A program made the position numbers and the translations under genes. Below the pieces are notes generated by a model. The model had not been told where the DNA came from. It searched no databases and worked only from the letters and a program-made list of their open reading frames with translations. DNA of 64,000 nucleotides from Shouchella miscanthi (lineage in GTDB: Bacteria; Bacillota; Bacilli; Bacillales; Bacillaceae_D): assembly GCF_007725405.1 (NCBI RefSeq), contig NZ_CP042163.1, positions 1,922,001-1,986,000 of the forward strand. The letters run 5' to 3'. Positions 1-9,079 of the stretch are shown here, piece by piece (position 1 is the stretch's first letter; each line of letters begins with the position of its first letter).

Positions 1-2
1 TA

Positions 3-959
3 CGAGTAGCTGCTTTCTCAATCAAATGGGTTGACCTAGAACAGACAAAAACAAAGGCACTAACGTATTGTGTGGAAACAAAAAAATGGAAAGAAGAAGT
101 AGTTCCGATTCCTAAGATTATTTATAGACGTCATTTGCGTCAAGACGAATTCAATGCGTTTAAAAAGCAAATTATACAAAAAGGGGGAACGATTTTTAAT
201 TCTAATCGACCAGATAAGTGGGAACTTCATGCCTATTTTAGTGAAGATAGCACGTTAAAGAGTGTTTTGCCTGAGACAGAAAAGTGGACAAAGGAAGGTC
301 AATTAGAGCGTTGGTTACAGGAAAAGCCAAAATTTGTATTGAAACCGATTTTAAATTCGCAAGGTCGGGGTATTTATATGATTACAAAATTAAAGCAGTC
401 GAATCAGTTTTTAGTCTATGATTATGCCAAAACCGATCAAGCAATAAAAAGAAAGCTAACCAAAAAAGCGCTGTTACGATTTTTTCATAAACGTAAATTA
501 CGATCGAAAGACTATTTAATACAAGAGTGGATTTCATTAAAGAAATGGGAGTCACGACCATTTGATGTCAGAGTATTTTTACAAAAAGAAACGACTAATT
601 GGCAAGTAAACGGAATCGAGTGTCGACAAGCTCAAGTTAAGCAGCTTATTACTAATTTTTCAAAAGGGGGAAGAGTTCTCCCTCTAAACGAAATATTTGG
701 TGGAAACACAAAAGTGAAGGAAGCAGAAATTGAACAATTGTGTGTAGAAATAGCGAATAAGATTGAATCGATTTATCAAGATGATCATTTTGCTGAATTA
801 GGAATTGACCTTGCTTTTGATGTGAAGCAAAAGCGTTTCGTCCTTATCGAAGTTAACTTTCGACCAGGATACAAAGGGCTTAAACTGTTTGATGAAGACG
901 CTTATTATCGGGTTGCATGGTCACCGTTTAAGTACGCCGCAAAAATGGAAGGGTTTTAA
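3..959 (+). CDS. YheC/YheD-family ATP-grasp protein, 5' end outside the window
   Basis: The reading frame is open to the left edge of the window, and the GTG at 72 has no ribosome binding site, so the true start lies upstream and this is a C-terminal part of about 318 codons. The protein resembles the YheC/YheD endospore coat-associated ATP-grasp family. Features seen are a Lys-rich nucleotide-binding stretch (KFVLKPILNSQGRGIY), a RPFDVRVF segment and a C-terminal ELGIDLAFD...LIEVNFRPG block typical of the Mg-ATP site. Spore association is known for the family; the substrate is not known. The gene ends at a palindromic terminator shared with clpE. Confidence 0.8.
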   Translation, partial: RVAAFSIKWVDLEQTKTKALTYCVETKKWKEEVVPIPKIIYRRHLRQDEFNAFKKQIIQKGGTIFNSNRPDKWELHAYFSEDSTLKSVLPETEKWTKEGQLERWLQEKPKFVLKPILNSQGRGIYMITKLKQSNQFLVYDYAKTDQAIKRKLTKKALLRFFHKRKLRSKDYLIQEWISLKKWESRPFDVRVFLQKETTNWQVNGIECRQAQVKQLITNFSKGGRVLPLNEIFGGNTKVKEAEIEQLCVEIANKIESIYQDDHFAELGIDLAFDVKQKRFVLIEVNFRPGYKGLKLFDEDAYYRVAWSPFKYAAKMEGF

Positions 960-964
960 GCAAA

Positions 965-990
965 AAACTCTGGGGAATTCCCCAGAGTTT
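965..990. terminator. Bidirectional palindromic terminator between convergent genes
   Basis: A perfect 26-bp palindrome centred on GAATTC (arms AAACTCTGGGGAA/TTCCCCAGAGTTT). It lies between the stop of the ATP-grasp gene at 959 and the end of clpE, and overlaps the last bases of clpE. Confidence 0.85.
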
Positions 991-3100
991 ATTCATGTGC
1001 AGCGTTTACTTGTAACATTCCTTCTTTAAGAACCACTTCTATATGCGTAATGTCGCCATCTTCAATAAGAAGCTCGGTAATATCGTCTTCAATTGTATCT
1101 TGAATAACGCGGCGTAATGGTCTTGCACCAAAAGAAGGGTGATAGCCTTTTTTCGCTAGTTCTCGTTTCGCGTCATCACTTACATGAATGGTCATATTTA
1201 GCTCATCTAAGCGAGTACGAAGATCATCTAGCATCACATCAACAATTTGAATTAAATCGTTTTCTGTTAGTTGATTAAACTCAATCAATGCATCAAAGCG
1301 ATTTAAGAATTCTGGCTTAAAGTAGTCATGCAGACTCTCAAGAATTCCAATCGTTTTACTTTGTTCAGCGTTAAAGCCAAGGGAACGAGAAGTGGAGCCA
1401 ACACCTGCATTTGATGTCATAATGACCATGGTATCTTTAAACGAAACGACTCGACCTTGACTGTCAGTTAAACGACCATCCTCCATAATTTGCAAGAACA
1501 TATGTTGTACATCAGGATGGGCTTTTTCAATTTCGTCTAACAAGATGATGCTGTACGGATTGCGGCGAACTTGTTCAGTTAATTGGCCACCTTCTTCATG
1601 TCCAACGTAACCAGGAGGTGAACCGATTAATTTAGAAACGGCGTGTTTTTCCATAAACTCACTCATATCAAGGCGAATCATATTTTCTTTATTCCCGTAA
1701 ACTTCTTCGGCTAACTGCTTCGTTAACTCAGTTTTACCAACGCCAGTAGGCCCGACGAAGAGAAAGCTAATAGGGCGATTGCCTTGCTTCAAACCAGCGC
1801 GGCTACGTTTGACTGCTTTCGCTGTTTTTGAAACCGCATCTTCTTGTCCAATGACTTTACTAGCAAGACGGCTTGTTAAGTCACGCATTTTTTGCTGCTC
1901 ATCTTTTTGCAGTTTCTGAACAGGAATACCTGTTTGTTTTTCAATTAATGCTTGGATGTCTTCAATTTTAACGTTAATCGGCGTTAAGCTTGATGCCGTT
2001 TCTTTAAGTTTCTCTCTAATGACATTTTCCTCATCACGTAACGTTGCTGCTTGTTCGTATTGTTCATTTTTAGTAGCGGCGTGTTTTCGTGCGCGAACAT
2101 CATTTAATCGCTTTTCAAGAGACGTTTTATCTTCATGTTCAATAGAAAGCGACAAGCGGGATCCAACCTCATCAAGTAAGTCAATTGCTTTATCCGGTAA
2201 GAAACGGTCTTGAATATAGCGGTTTGAGAGACTTACAGTTGCACGTAGTACTTCATCTGAATAGGCTACACCGTGATACGCTTCATAGACTGATTTCAAG
2301 CCTTTTAAAATCTCATATGCTTGCTCTTCTGTTGGCTCTTTTACAGTCACTGGTTGGAAGCGACGTTCAAGTGCGGCATCTTTTTCAATTTTACGGTATT
2401 CATTCAGCGTTGTAGCACCGATTAACTGCATTTGCCCACGTGCGAGTGCTGGTTTTAAAAGGTTGCTTGCATCCATATTACCTTCACCAGAAGCACCAGC
2501 ACCAACGAGCATATGAAGCTCATCAATAAATAGAATGATGTCTTCGCGTTGAGATACTTCATCAATTAATTGCTGCATGCGTTCTTCAAATTGACCTCGA
2601 TAGCTTGTTCCAGCAACGAGAGAAGCAAAATCTAGAGAAAAGATTTGCTTATCTAGCAGTTTTGCAGGCGCATTGCCTTGTGAGATACGCAATGCTAAGC
2701 CTTCAGCAATCGCTGTTTTCCCAACACCAGCTTCACCAATTAAAACGGGATTATTTTTTGTTCGGCGACTAAGGACTTGAATGACTCGTTCTACCTCTTG
2801 ATCGCGACCGATAACTGGGTCAATGTTTCCGTTCTCTGCTTCATGGCTCAAATTGTGTCCAAATTGAGCCAAAAAGCTGTCTTTCTCGTTTTGTTGTTCT
2901 TTTATTTGTGTATGATGAGGCTGTTGTTCTTGCCCACCCATGAAAGATTGAAAAAAAGATTGGGCTGGGGCCGCCTGACCATTTGCTTGTCGTAATTCTT
3001 GTAAACACGTTTCACATAAGATCATCTGTTTTTTATGCTGATTCACAACAAGATTTAATGATACTGTGGCATCATTTGTTTGACAGTGTTGACATTTCAT
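989..3100 (-). CDS. clpE: ATP-dependent Clp protease ATP-binding subunit ClpE
   Basis: HSP100/Clp unfoldase that feeds damaged proteins to ClpP. An N-terminal zinc finger with C3/C6 and C29/C32 is diagnostic for ClpE. It is followed by a first AAA+ module (GEAGVGKTA), a UVR-like coiled segment around residues 335-370, and a second AAA+ module (GPTGVGKTE) with a C-terminal D2-small domain. ATG at 3100 is preferred: a GGGGG Shine-Dalgarno lies 9 nt upstream, whereas the TTG at 3106 would leave only 3 nt, and known ClpE proteins start at the first zinc-finger residues. Length is about 703 aa, close to the usual 699. CtsR control is indicated by the upstream boxes. Confidence 0.95.
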   Translation of the reverse strand: MKCQHCQTNDATVSLNLVVNQHKKQMILCETCLQELRQANGQAAPAQSFFQSFMGGQEQQPHHTQIKEQQNEKDSFLAQFGHNLSHEAENGNIDPVIGRDQEVERVIQVLSRRTKNNPVLIGEAGVGKTAIAEGLALRISQGNAPAKLLDKQIFSLDFASLVAGTSYRGQFEERMQQLIDEVSQREDIILFIDELHMLVGAGASGEGNMDASNLLKPALARGQMQLIGATTLNEYRKIEKDAALERRFQPVTVKEPTEEQAYEILKGLKSVYEAYHGVAYSDEVLRATVSLSNRYIQDRFLPDKAIDLLDEVGSRLSLSIEHEDKTSLEKRLNDVRARKHAATKNEQYEQAATLRDEENVIREKLKETASSLTPINVKIEDIQALIEKQTGIPVQKLQKDEQQKMRDLTSRLASKVIGQEDAVSKTAKAVKRSRAGLKQGNRPISFLFVGPTGVGKTELTKQLAEEVYGNKENMIRLDMSEFMEKHAVSKLIGSPPGYVGHEEGGQLTEQVRRNPYSIILLDEIEKAHPDVQHMFLQIMEDGRLTDSQGRVVSFKDTMVIMTSNAGVGSTSRSLGFNAEQSKTIGILESLHDYFKPEFLNRFDALIEFNQLTENDLIQIVDVMLDDLRTRLDELNMTIHVSDDAKRELAKKGYHPSFGARPLRRVIQDTIEDDITELLIEDGDITHIEVVLKEGMLQVNAAHE

Positions 3101-3133
3101 CTTCAATTACCCCCATTTTTAATATTTATTGAC

Positions 3134-3150
3134 TTTGACTATATTTGACC
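3134..3150 (-). promoter_or_regulatory. CtsR operator for clpE
   Basis: On the minus strand this reads GGTCAAATATAGTCAAA, a near-perfect match to the CtsR direct heptad repeat (RGTCAAANANRGTCAAA). It sits in the clpE leader about 35 nt before the start codon. Confidence 0.85.
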
Positions 3151-3250
3151 ATTAGGTGTGTAAGAAACAGCTATCGCAAAGGAGTAGCTGTCTTATATAG
3201 ACTTATTATAACTGATCATATGATATTGTTCAACCAATATCGACTTTTTA

Positions 3251-3302
3251 GGTCAAATATGATCAGTGGATATACTCTATCACTTGATCATATTCGTGTC
3301 AA
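3251..3302 (-). promoter_or_regulatory. clpE sigma-A promoter with a second partial CtsR box
   Basis: The minus strand reads TTGACA (3302-3297), a 17-nt spacer, then TAGAGT (3279-3274). A partial CtsR element, GGTCAAATATGATCA on the plus strand at 3251-3265, overlaps the expected transcription start. The predicted leader is about 165 nt. Confidence 0.7.
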
Positions 3303-3309
3303 CTATTGC

Positions 3310-4518
3310 TTAGAAATAGTCAGAGAACCAAGGTTGATTGTCTGGAATTAACTCTTCTAGATAGCTAATAGTTGTATTTGTCGCTTCGATACGCCCGATT
3401 TCTTTTAAGTCTTTTGCTCGTTTGTAGTTGAGCAGGAGGGTGACGAGCGTTTGAATATCAAGAGATGCATCAACAGGCGTATCCTCACTCACTCGTTCTA
3501 CTGTTTGCCCGTTTTCAAACGTCAGTTTAAATACATCTTCATTCCATTCAAGCATTGGATCAGTAACCTTTAAAACAATGGCTTGTTTTGCATAAGAAGT
3601 AAAGGGAAAGCCACGTAGAAATTCTTCAACATCAACAATCCGCGCCATATAGTATGGGGAGATCTTTTCTTCAATTTCTCCATCTTCAAGAAAGAAGGAG
3701 AGTGGCTCATTGGCAAAAATCTTCCCTTTTACGTAATAGACCATTGAAAAGTGAGCACCAATAAAATTCCATAACCCGCGACGGGCTTCTTCGTTATTAA
3801 AGATCATTTCTTGAACGAAAAAGGTTTCATTTTCAACTTTATAATACATATAGCCAGTTGGTTGTTCTTTTTCATCGTAGTAAACACAAGCGATCAGATC
3901 ATCTCGCCCCCACTTAAAATGTTCATCCCAAGCAAGCTCATTACGGATCATAGCACCATTTTCTTTTTTTGAAAATTGCTCGTATGCGTTACGGATATCT
4001 TTATCATGAAAAGAAACGCGCTCAATGCGTCCAGGTACATCATACGGCTTCGGAATTTGTGTATCACGAACTGTATAGGTGATTACATCGGATATAATTT
4101 CCCAGCCTTTCTTTCGATAATAGGGAATCGAGTAGGGGAATAAATAAGAGATGGTTTGTCCTTTTTCCCGCATCAACGTTAAACTTTCTTTCATTAAATC
4201 GTTCATTAGTCCAAGTCCTGCATACTCAGGATACGTTCCAACTCCGGTAACACCACCCATTTTATAGGCGCGCCCGTGAATGTTAACTGAAAAAGGATAT
4301 ACAACCATTTGTGAAATCAGCTTGTTTTTAGAAAACCATCCTAAAATCGAACTTTGCTCAAAGATGGGTTTTTTCCAGAGCGCCATTTGCGACTCGCCAA
4401 TTTGGGAAACGTCTTGATTCGTTACTTGAAACACGTAGTTCAACAAATCAAGAGAATCTTGCGTATGTTCTTTTGTAACAAACTTCAGTTCTAAGTCATC
4501 TTTTCGATTCTGACTCAT
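3310..4518 (-). CDS. Eis-like GNAT N-acetyltransferase
   Basis: A 402-aa acetyltransferase of the Eis type: an N-terminal GNAT fold, a second GNAT-like domain and a C-terminal SCP2-like domain. The acetyl-CoA-binding region is visible as MGGVTGVGTYPEYAGLGLM, followed by SYLFPYSIPYYRKKGWE, as in the family. Members acetylate amines on small molecules or peptides; the substrate here is unknown. The ATG at 4518 is chosen because GAAAGAGGT lies 9 nt upstream; the longer open frame to 4557 has no such site. It stands alone between clpE and a divergent monooxygenase gene. Confidence 0.85.
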   Translation of the reverse strand: MSQNRKDDLELKFVTKEHTQDSLDLLNYVFQVTNQDVSQIGESQMALWKKPIFEQSSILGWFSKNKLISQMVVYPFSVNIHGRAYKMGGVTGVGTYPEYAGLGLMNDLMKESLTLMREKGQTISYLFPYSIPYYRKKGWEIISDVITYTVRDTQIPKPYDVPGRIERVSFHDKDIRNAYEQFSKKENGAMIRNELAWDEHFKWGRDDLIACVYYDEKEQPTGYMYYKVENETFFVQEMIFNNEEARRGLWNFIGAHFSMVYYVKGKIFANEPLSFFLEDGEIEEKISPYYMARIVDVEEFLRGFPFTSYAKQAIVLKVTDPMLEWNEDVFKLTFENGQTVERVSEDTPVDASLDIQTLVTLLLNYKRAKDLKEIGRIEATNTTISYLEELIPDNQPWFSDYF

Positions 4519-4598
4519 GTGATTTCGACCTCTTTCATTAAAATGACTGATTATCATTCATTCTAGTAAAATCAATGCAAACAGTCAAATCGTTTGAT

Positions 4599-4627
4599 TT
4601 GAAACAAGTGAAAAGAATCGCTACACT
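4599..4627 (+). promoter_or_regulatory. Sigma-A promoter of the first LLM monooxygenase gene
   Basis: TTGAAA (4599-4604), a 17-nt spacer, then TACACT (4622-4627), 28 nt before the start codon at 4655. Confidence 0.6.
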
Positions 4628-4654
4628 AACTAAGGTAAGAAAGGTGGCTTTAGG

Positions 4655-5650
4655 ATGACAAAGCAAATAAAACTTTCAGCGTTAAATCTAGCGCCAGTTC
4701 GTAAAGGAAAAACAGTAAGCGAAGCATTACAACATACAATTCGCAGCGCAAAAGCAGTTGAATCATTTGGCTATCATCGTTTTTGGGTTGCGGAACATCA
4801 TAATATGGAAGGTGTTGCAAGTTCAGCAACTGCTGTATTAATTGGACAAATTGCCCAAGAGACAACACATATCCGTGTCGGTTCAGGAGGAATTATGCTG
4901 CCAAATCATGCACCGTTGATTATTGCAGAACAATTTGGCACCCTTGCGGCTCTTCATCCAAATCGAATTGATTTAGGGCTTGGGCGAGCACCTGGAACGG
5001 ACCAGTTAACGGCGCAAGCCTTAAGACGAAATGGTCAAAGGGCGGAAGATTTCCCTAGTCTTGTGGAAGAATTACGTCATTATTTTAATCCTGTGTCCTC
5101 AAGACCACATGTACGGGCGATACCCGGTGAAGGAGAAGAGGTTCCCATTTGGCTCCTTGGCTCAAGTGGCTACAGTGCACAAATGGCTGGTGAATTAGGC
5201 TTACCATTTGCGTTTGCTGGTCATTTCTCACCAAAACAAATTGTACCAGCATTAAACCTTTATTATGATACGTTTAAACCTTCTGCGGTATTAAGTGAAC
5301 CGTACAGTATGATTGCCGTAAATGCAATTGCTGCGGAGACTGAGCAAGAAGCCCAAATGCTTGCTAGCTCTCTTTACCAACAATTTCTTTCCATGATTCG
5401 AAACCAACGAGGAAAATTACAGCCTGCCGTTGAAAATATGGATGTCATTTGGACTCCTCACGAAGAACAACTCGTGATGGAACAACTAAGCGGTTCTTTT
5501 ATCGGTGATGCCAACAAGGTCGCTAAACAGCTTTATGATTTTGCTATGAACCTGCAAGTAAATGAAATCATGCTGCAAACGACTATTTTTGATGAAGATA
5601 AGCAAATTGATTCCTATAAGCGTATAATGGATGCTTGGCAAGCACTCTAA
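4655..5650 (+). CDS. LLM-class FMN-dependent monooxygenase (luciferase-like)
   Basis: A 331-aa bacterial-luciferase-like flavin oxidoreductase (MsnO8-type), probably using reduced FMN and O2. Typical blocks are [12 protein letters not shown] near residue 40, [25 protein letters not shown] near 80-100, and [11 protein letters not shown] near 115. The ribosome binding site AAAGGTGG lies before ATG 4655. A paralogue lies 1.4 kb downstream at 7021, on the other side of spoIISAB. The substrate cannot be read from the sequence. Confidence 0.88.
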   Translation: MTKQIKLSALNLAPVRKGKTVSEALQHTIRSAKAVESFGYHRFWVAEHHNMEGVASSATAVLIGQIAQETTHIRVGSGGIMLPNHAPLIIAEQFGTLAALHPNRIDLGLGRAPGTDQLTAQALRRNGQRAEDFPSLVEELRHYFNPVSSRPHVRAIPGEGEEVPIWLLGSSGYSAQMAGELGLPFAFAGHFSPKQIVPALNLYYDTFKPSAVLSEPYSMIAVNAIAAETEQEAQMLASSLYQQFLSMIRNQRGKLQPAVENMDVIWTPHEEQLVMEQLSGSFIGDANKVAKQLYDFAMNLQVNEIMLQTTIFDEDKQIDSYKRIMDAWQAL

Positions 5651-5662
5651 AAACCGAGCTAG

Positions 5663-5713
5663 CGCTGTATGATAAGGTCGTTCCGTGAGCCTTTATGCAT
5701 ACAGCGTTTTTTT
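5663..5713 (+). terminator. Rho-independent terminator
   Basis: The arms CGCTGTAT (5663-5670) and ATACAGCG (5699-5706) are followed by seven T. The inner region can pair further (ATAAGG with CCTTTAT). It closes the monooxygenase unit. Confidence 0.85.
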
Positions 5714-5969
5714 ATTCTAGTCACAACGAATGAACACTGAGGACGTGAACGCCTTGAATAACGGCTTTTGATAAAAGAGTGATAGAAGAAAACCGGCGAT
5801 AATGGTGCTAATATGAAGGGATGGTTGTGAAGGGTAACAGCATTCATTTGCTCCAGCTCGTACCAAAGTGAAAATTTGTTCGCCTATTTGCATTTTCCCA
5901 ACAAAAAAGATCTCTTTTTATTGCTTATGCGACATATTCATACAGAAAAAGGAAAAGGGGGCAGTTCGC

Positions 5970-6731
5970 ATGCTGTTACTTTATCAAATTCTTGTATGGT
6001 TTAGCGTAAGTGGACTAGCTTTTTATGTGTTTGCTTCTTGGAAATGGGAAGATGCAACAAAAAGAAGACTTCCTTTTATACGAAAAATTTGGTATTCCTT
6101 ATTTACAATCGGAGCAGCTTTATCGTGGACGCTATTCCCAACTAGTTTATTTGAAAACTGGCACCATTATCTCATTGTTGCATGTTTGTTTGTTATTATT
6201 GACGCCTTTGTCTTTTTAAGTGCTTACGTACAACGATTTGGGTCGAATTTATTTACAATTGATACTGGTCAGCTAATTGAAACAAACCAAGAAGTCTTGC
6301 AGCTTCAGGAAAAACGCTTAAAAGCCTTCTTCCGACTTTTAAAAAGTGACACAATTAACGTCTATTTTGGCGGGCGTGATGCATATATTACAGGTGTGCG
6401 AGAAATTTTAATGAAGTTCGCTGAGAAAACCGATATTGAAGCGAATCTTTTTCCTTTCATGACAAAGGCTGAAAAAGATCATCTTCTGTTTCATTTTTCA
6501 AATCGAACGGTTGTGAGTGCAACGCTTGAAAGGCAAGATGTGTATTACGGAGAAAAAGATCGCTTAATCTTTATCCCGGTTATCTTAAAAAGGGAGCATT
6601 ATGTTATTAAGCTGTCGTCAGAAGAGCGAATTATTGAATACGATGCCTTATTATTTGCTTCTCTCGTCGCTATTTATGATTTACTTTCCTTTAATGAAGA
6701 GGATGAGAACAAGGCTCACCAATTGATGTAA
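5970..6731 (+). CDS. spoIISA: SpoIISA-family toxin, membrane protein
   Basis: Homologue of the Bacillus subtilis SpoIISA toxin, which damages the cell envelope when not bound by SpoIISB. The N-terminus carries three membrane helices (about residues 3-24, 38-58 and 64-86, the last ending IDAFVFLSAYV as in the family). A soluble C-terminal GAF-like domain follows, with conserved pieces such as INVYFGGRDAY, DVYYGEKD and YDALLFASLVAIYDLL. ATG 5970 gives 253 aa, against about 248 in B. subtilis, and has GGGGG upstream; the longer frame from 5868 has no such support. The antitoxin gene follows 46 nt downstream. Confidence 0.93.
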   Translation: MLLLYQILVWFSVSGLAFYVFASWKWEDATKRRLPFIRKIWYSLFTIGAALSWTLFPTSLFENWHHYLIVACLFVIIDAFVFLSAYVQRFGSNLFTIDTGQLIETNQEVLQLQEKRLKAFFRLLKSDTINVYFGGRDAYITGVREILMKFAEKTDIEANLFPFMTKAEKDHLLFHFSNRTVVSATLERQDVYYGEKDRLIFIPVILKREHYVIKLSSEERIIEYDALLFASLVAIYDLLSFNEEDENKAHQLM

Positions 6732-6777
6732 AGAAGAATATCGTAAAGTATATAAACTTGTTTAAGTGGGTGATACC

Positions 6778-6930
6778 GTGAAAAAAACAGCAAAAAAGTC
6801 AACAGAGAGTATTTTACCGGCGTTTTTCTCGTCTCCTTTTACGATGAATTTACAAAAAAAGAATAAAGAAGCCATTCAATTATTCAATAAATGGAAAAAG
6901 GATGTAAAAGAAGACCGAGGTTCTGCATGA
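6778..6930 (+). CDS. spoIISB: SpoIISB-like antitoxin (50 aa)
   Basis: A small basic protein starting at GTG 6778, behind GTGGGTG. Its C-terminal half (SSPFTMNLQKKNKEAIQLF...) aligns with the end of B. subtilis SpoIISB (SPHTARIFKENERLIDEYKRKK); the N-terminal half is divergent. SpoIISB wraps around the cytoplasmic domain of SpoIISA and neutralises it. Position directly after spoIISA on the same strand supports the assignment. At 50 codons it is easily missed by automatic gene calling. Confidence 0.85.
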   Translation: MKKTAKKSTESILPAFFSSPFTMNLQKKNKEAIQLFNKWKKDVKEDRGSA

Positions 6931-7020
6931 ATTGTGGGCTGTGAGGGGATATTAGTTGCTAAATTCGACTAATTTCGATACGGTATATACTAAGCTATGT
7001 TAGAAAGAAGGTTCCATTGG

Positions 7021-8019
7021 ATGAAACTTAGTATCCTCGATCAAGTACCACGTTCATCTGAATCAACAAATGAGATTGCGCTAAAAGAAACAGCTGATTT
7101 AGCATTAGCTGCTGAAAATCTGGGCTATCACCGCTATTGGATTGCTGAACACCATGATTTAGATGCGCTCCTGTCGCCATCGCCTGAGATTTTAATTGCT
7201 TATATCGGTGCAAAAACCTATTCCATCCGATTAGGCGCTGGAGCGATATTATTACCACATTATCAACCGTACAAAGTTGCTGAAAATTTCAACATGCTCG
7301 CCAACTTGTTTCCTGGCAGAATTGATTTAGGTTTAGGGCGTTCGCCTGGTGGATCAGCTGAAGCATCAGAAGCATTGTCTGAAAATTTCATTGAAAATGT
7401 TCATCAAATGGATGAGAAGACAGAAACGTTAATGCACTTTTTAAGACGTGATTTTCCTGAAGCACATCGTTTTGCTACGTTAAAAGCAGCACCTGTGCCT
7501 TATGAAAAGCCACAGGTCTTTATGCTGGGTACGTCTGAGAAAAGCGCTCATTTAGCAAGTAAACATCATCTTAATTATGTTTACGGTCATTTTATGAATG
7601 GTGAAGAGGGGAAGCATGTTTTAAACGCATTTCGCAGCAAGAAAAAGGATGGACAAGCATTTGCTTGCGTGTCAGTTCTTTGTGCAGATACACAAGAAGA
7701 AGCTGAATTGTTGCATCGCTCAGTACGAGTGTGGCAAGCATTTCACTCAATGAACCAGCCTATCGGTGCGATTCCAACTAAGAGTGAAGCGGCTTATTTA
7801 CTAAACCAGCTTGATGCGGAAACACGAGAACAGATAGAGAAGAGAGAGTCAACGACAATTGTTGGGGACAAGATAACGGTAAAAACAAAGCTTGATGAAC
7901 TCTCAGAGGCCTTACAAATAGAAGAATTGATGGTGTTAACCCACGCTCCAGAGCTTCGTGATCGCTTGCACTCCTATCGCTTACTTACAGAAATTTATCC
8001 ACAGCTTGTCTCATTATAA
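7021..8019 (+). CDS. LLM-class FMN-dependent monooxygenase, second copy
   Basis: A 332-aa luciferase-like protein starting MKLSILDQVP, the usual N-terminus of this family. GAAAGAAGG lies about 10 nt before ATG 7021; the open frame to 6997 lacks a binding site. Blocks GYHRYWIAEHHD, IRLGAGAILLPHYQPYKVAENF and DLGLGRSPGGSAEASEAL match the paralogue at 4655. Its position just before mccAB might hint at oxidation of a sulfur compound, but there is a 133-nt gap and no direct evidence. Confidence 0.88.
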   Translation: MKLSILDQVPRSSESTNEIALKETADLALAAENLGYHRYWIAEHHDLDALLSPSPEILIAYIGAKTYSIRLGAGAILLPHYQPYKVAENFNMLANLFPGRIDLGLGRSPGGSAEASEALSENFIENVHQMDEKTETLMHFLRRDFPEAHRFATLKAAPVPYEKPQVFMLGTSEKSAHLASKHHLNYVYGHFMNGEEGKHVLNAFRSKKKDGQAFACVSVLCADTQEEAELLHRSVRVWQAFHSMNQPIGAIPTKSEAAYLLNQLDAETREQIEKRESTTIVGDKITVKTKLDELSEALQIEELMVLTHAPELRDRLHSYRLLTEIYPQLVSL

Positions 8020-8152
8020 AACATTTGTCGTAAAGGCAAGTGTTCTTTTTCGCGTAATTTATAATTTCACGTACCGAATTATTTTTGAATAATAGGCACA
8101 CACACAGACAACCAACATACGATACAATATCAAGAGTGAATGAGGTGAGAGG

Positions 8153-9079
8153 ATGGATGTTCATTTTCATATTCACGAACTCATTGGAAAAACACCGATT
8201 GTTGAATTACGTTCGTTTCCTATTCCTCAAAATGTACGCTTGTTTGCTAAATTAGAAAGCTATAATCCTGGTGGAAGTATTAAAGATCGCTTAGGCAAAC
8301 AATTGCTGTATGCTGCTTTAGAGAGCAAGAAGATTAGTCCAAAAGGGACAATTATTGAACCAACAGCCGGGAATACTGGCATTGCATTAGCTTTGGCAGC
8401 AATTGGAACGGAAGTAAATGTAATAGCTGTCGTCCCAACATCCTTTAGTCTCGAGAAGCAACAGCTTATTCGCGGCTTAGGTGCAACGGTCATTAATACA
8501 CCTAGCGAAGAGGGAATAAAAGGGGCCATAAAAAAAGCGCAAGAATTAGAAGCAACAATAAGCGATTCCTATTGCCCACTTCAATTTCAGAACCCTGAAA
8601 ACCCATTAACGTACTATAAAACACTTGGTCCAGAATTATATGCTCAACTAAATGGTCAAATTGACGTCTTTCTTGCAGGTGCGGGCTCGTGTGGAACGTT
8701 TCAAGGAACAGCTGCATATTTAAAAGAACAGAACCCAGATATTGATACAGTTGTTGTTCAGCCAGAAGGATCGATACTCGATGGCGGCACAATCGGACCC
8801 CATCGAACAGAAGGAATTGGTATGGAGTTTATTCCACATTATGTGGTTCCATCATTATTTGATCGTATTCATACGATTCCAGATGACCGAGCATTTCTCC
8901 GCGTCCGTGAGTTAGCGAAGCAAGAAGGGATCTTAGTAGGAAGTTCATCAGGTGCTGTGTTTGAAGCTGCTTTAAAAGAAGCGCGAGAAGCGACAACTCC
9001 GAAGAATATTGTGATGATCTTTGCTGATGGCTCAGATCGATACTTAAGTAAAGGGATTTATGAGGAGGATACGATTTGA
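8153..9079 (+). CDS. mccA: Cystathionine beta-synthase / O-acetylserine thiol-lyase MccA
   Basis: A PLP enzyme of the cysteine synthase family, 308 aa. The Schiff-base Lys is K44 in PGGSIKDR, PTAGNTGIALA binds substrate, and GSSSGA near residue 265 binds the PLP phosphate. With mccB (TTGA overlap at 9076-9079) it forms the methionine-to-cysteine reverse transsulfuration pair known from B. subtilis yrhA-yrhB. The usual partners yrrT and mtnN are not in this window. Upstream, TACAAT (8123-8128) could be a -10 without a recognisable -35, and an ATTATT/AATAAT repeat lies near 8080; an activated promoter is possible. Confidence 0.88.
   Translation: MDVHFHIHELIGKTPIVELRSFPIPQNVRLFAKLESYNPGGSIKDRLGKQLLYAALESKKISPKGTIIEPTAGNTGIALALAAIGTEVNVIAVVPTSFSLEKQQLIRGLGATVINTPSEEGIKGAIKKAQELEATISDSYCPLQFQNPENPLTYYKTLGPELYAQLNGQIDVFLAGAGSCGTFQGTAAYLKEQNPDIDTVVVQPEGSILDGGTIGPHRTEGIGMEFIPHYVVPSLFDRIHTIPDDRAFLRVRELAKQEGILVGSSSGAVFEAALKEAREATTPKNIVMIFADGSDRYLSKGIYEEDTI

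Noticed and set aside
3145-3351. A 68-codon plus-strand frame over the clpE promoter
   Set aside because: Covers promoter and CtsR elements and the end of the acetyltransferase gene; no binding site.
4540-4562. Fur-like AT-rich palindrome (TGATTATCATTCA) before the Eis-like gene
   Set aside because: Too few matches to the 7-1-7 Fur consensus and no iron-related neighbour.
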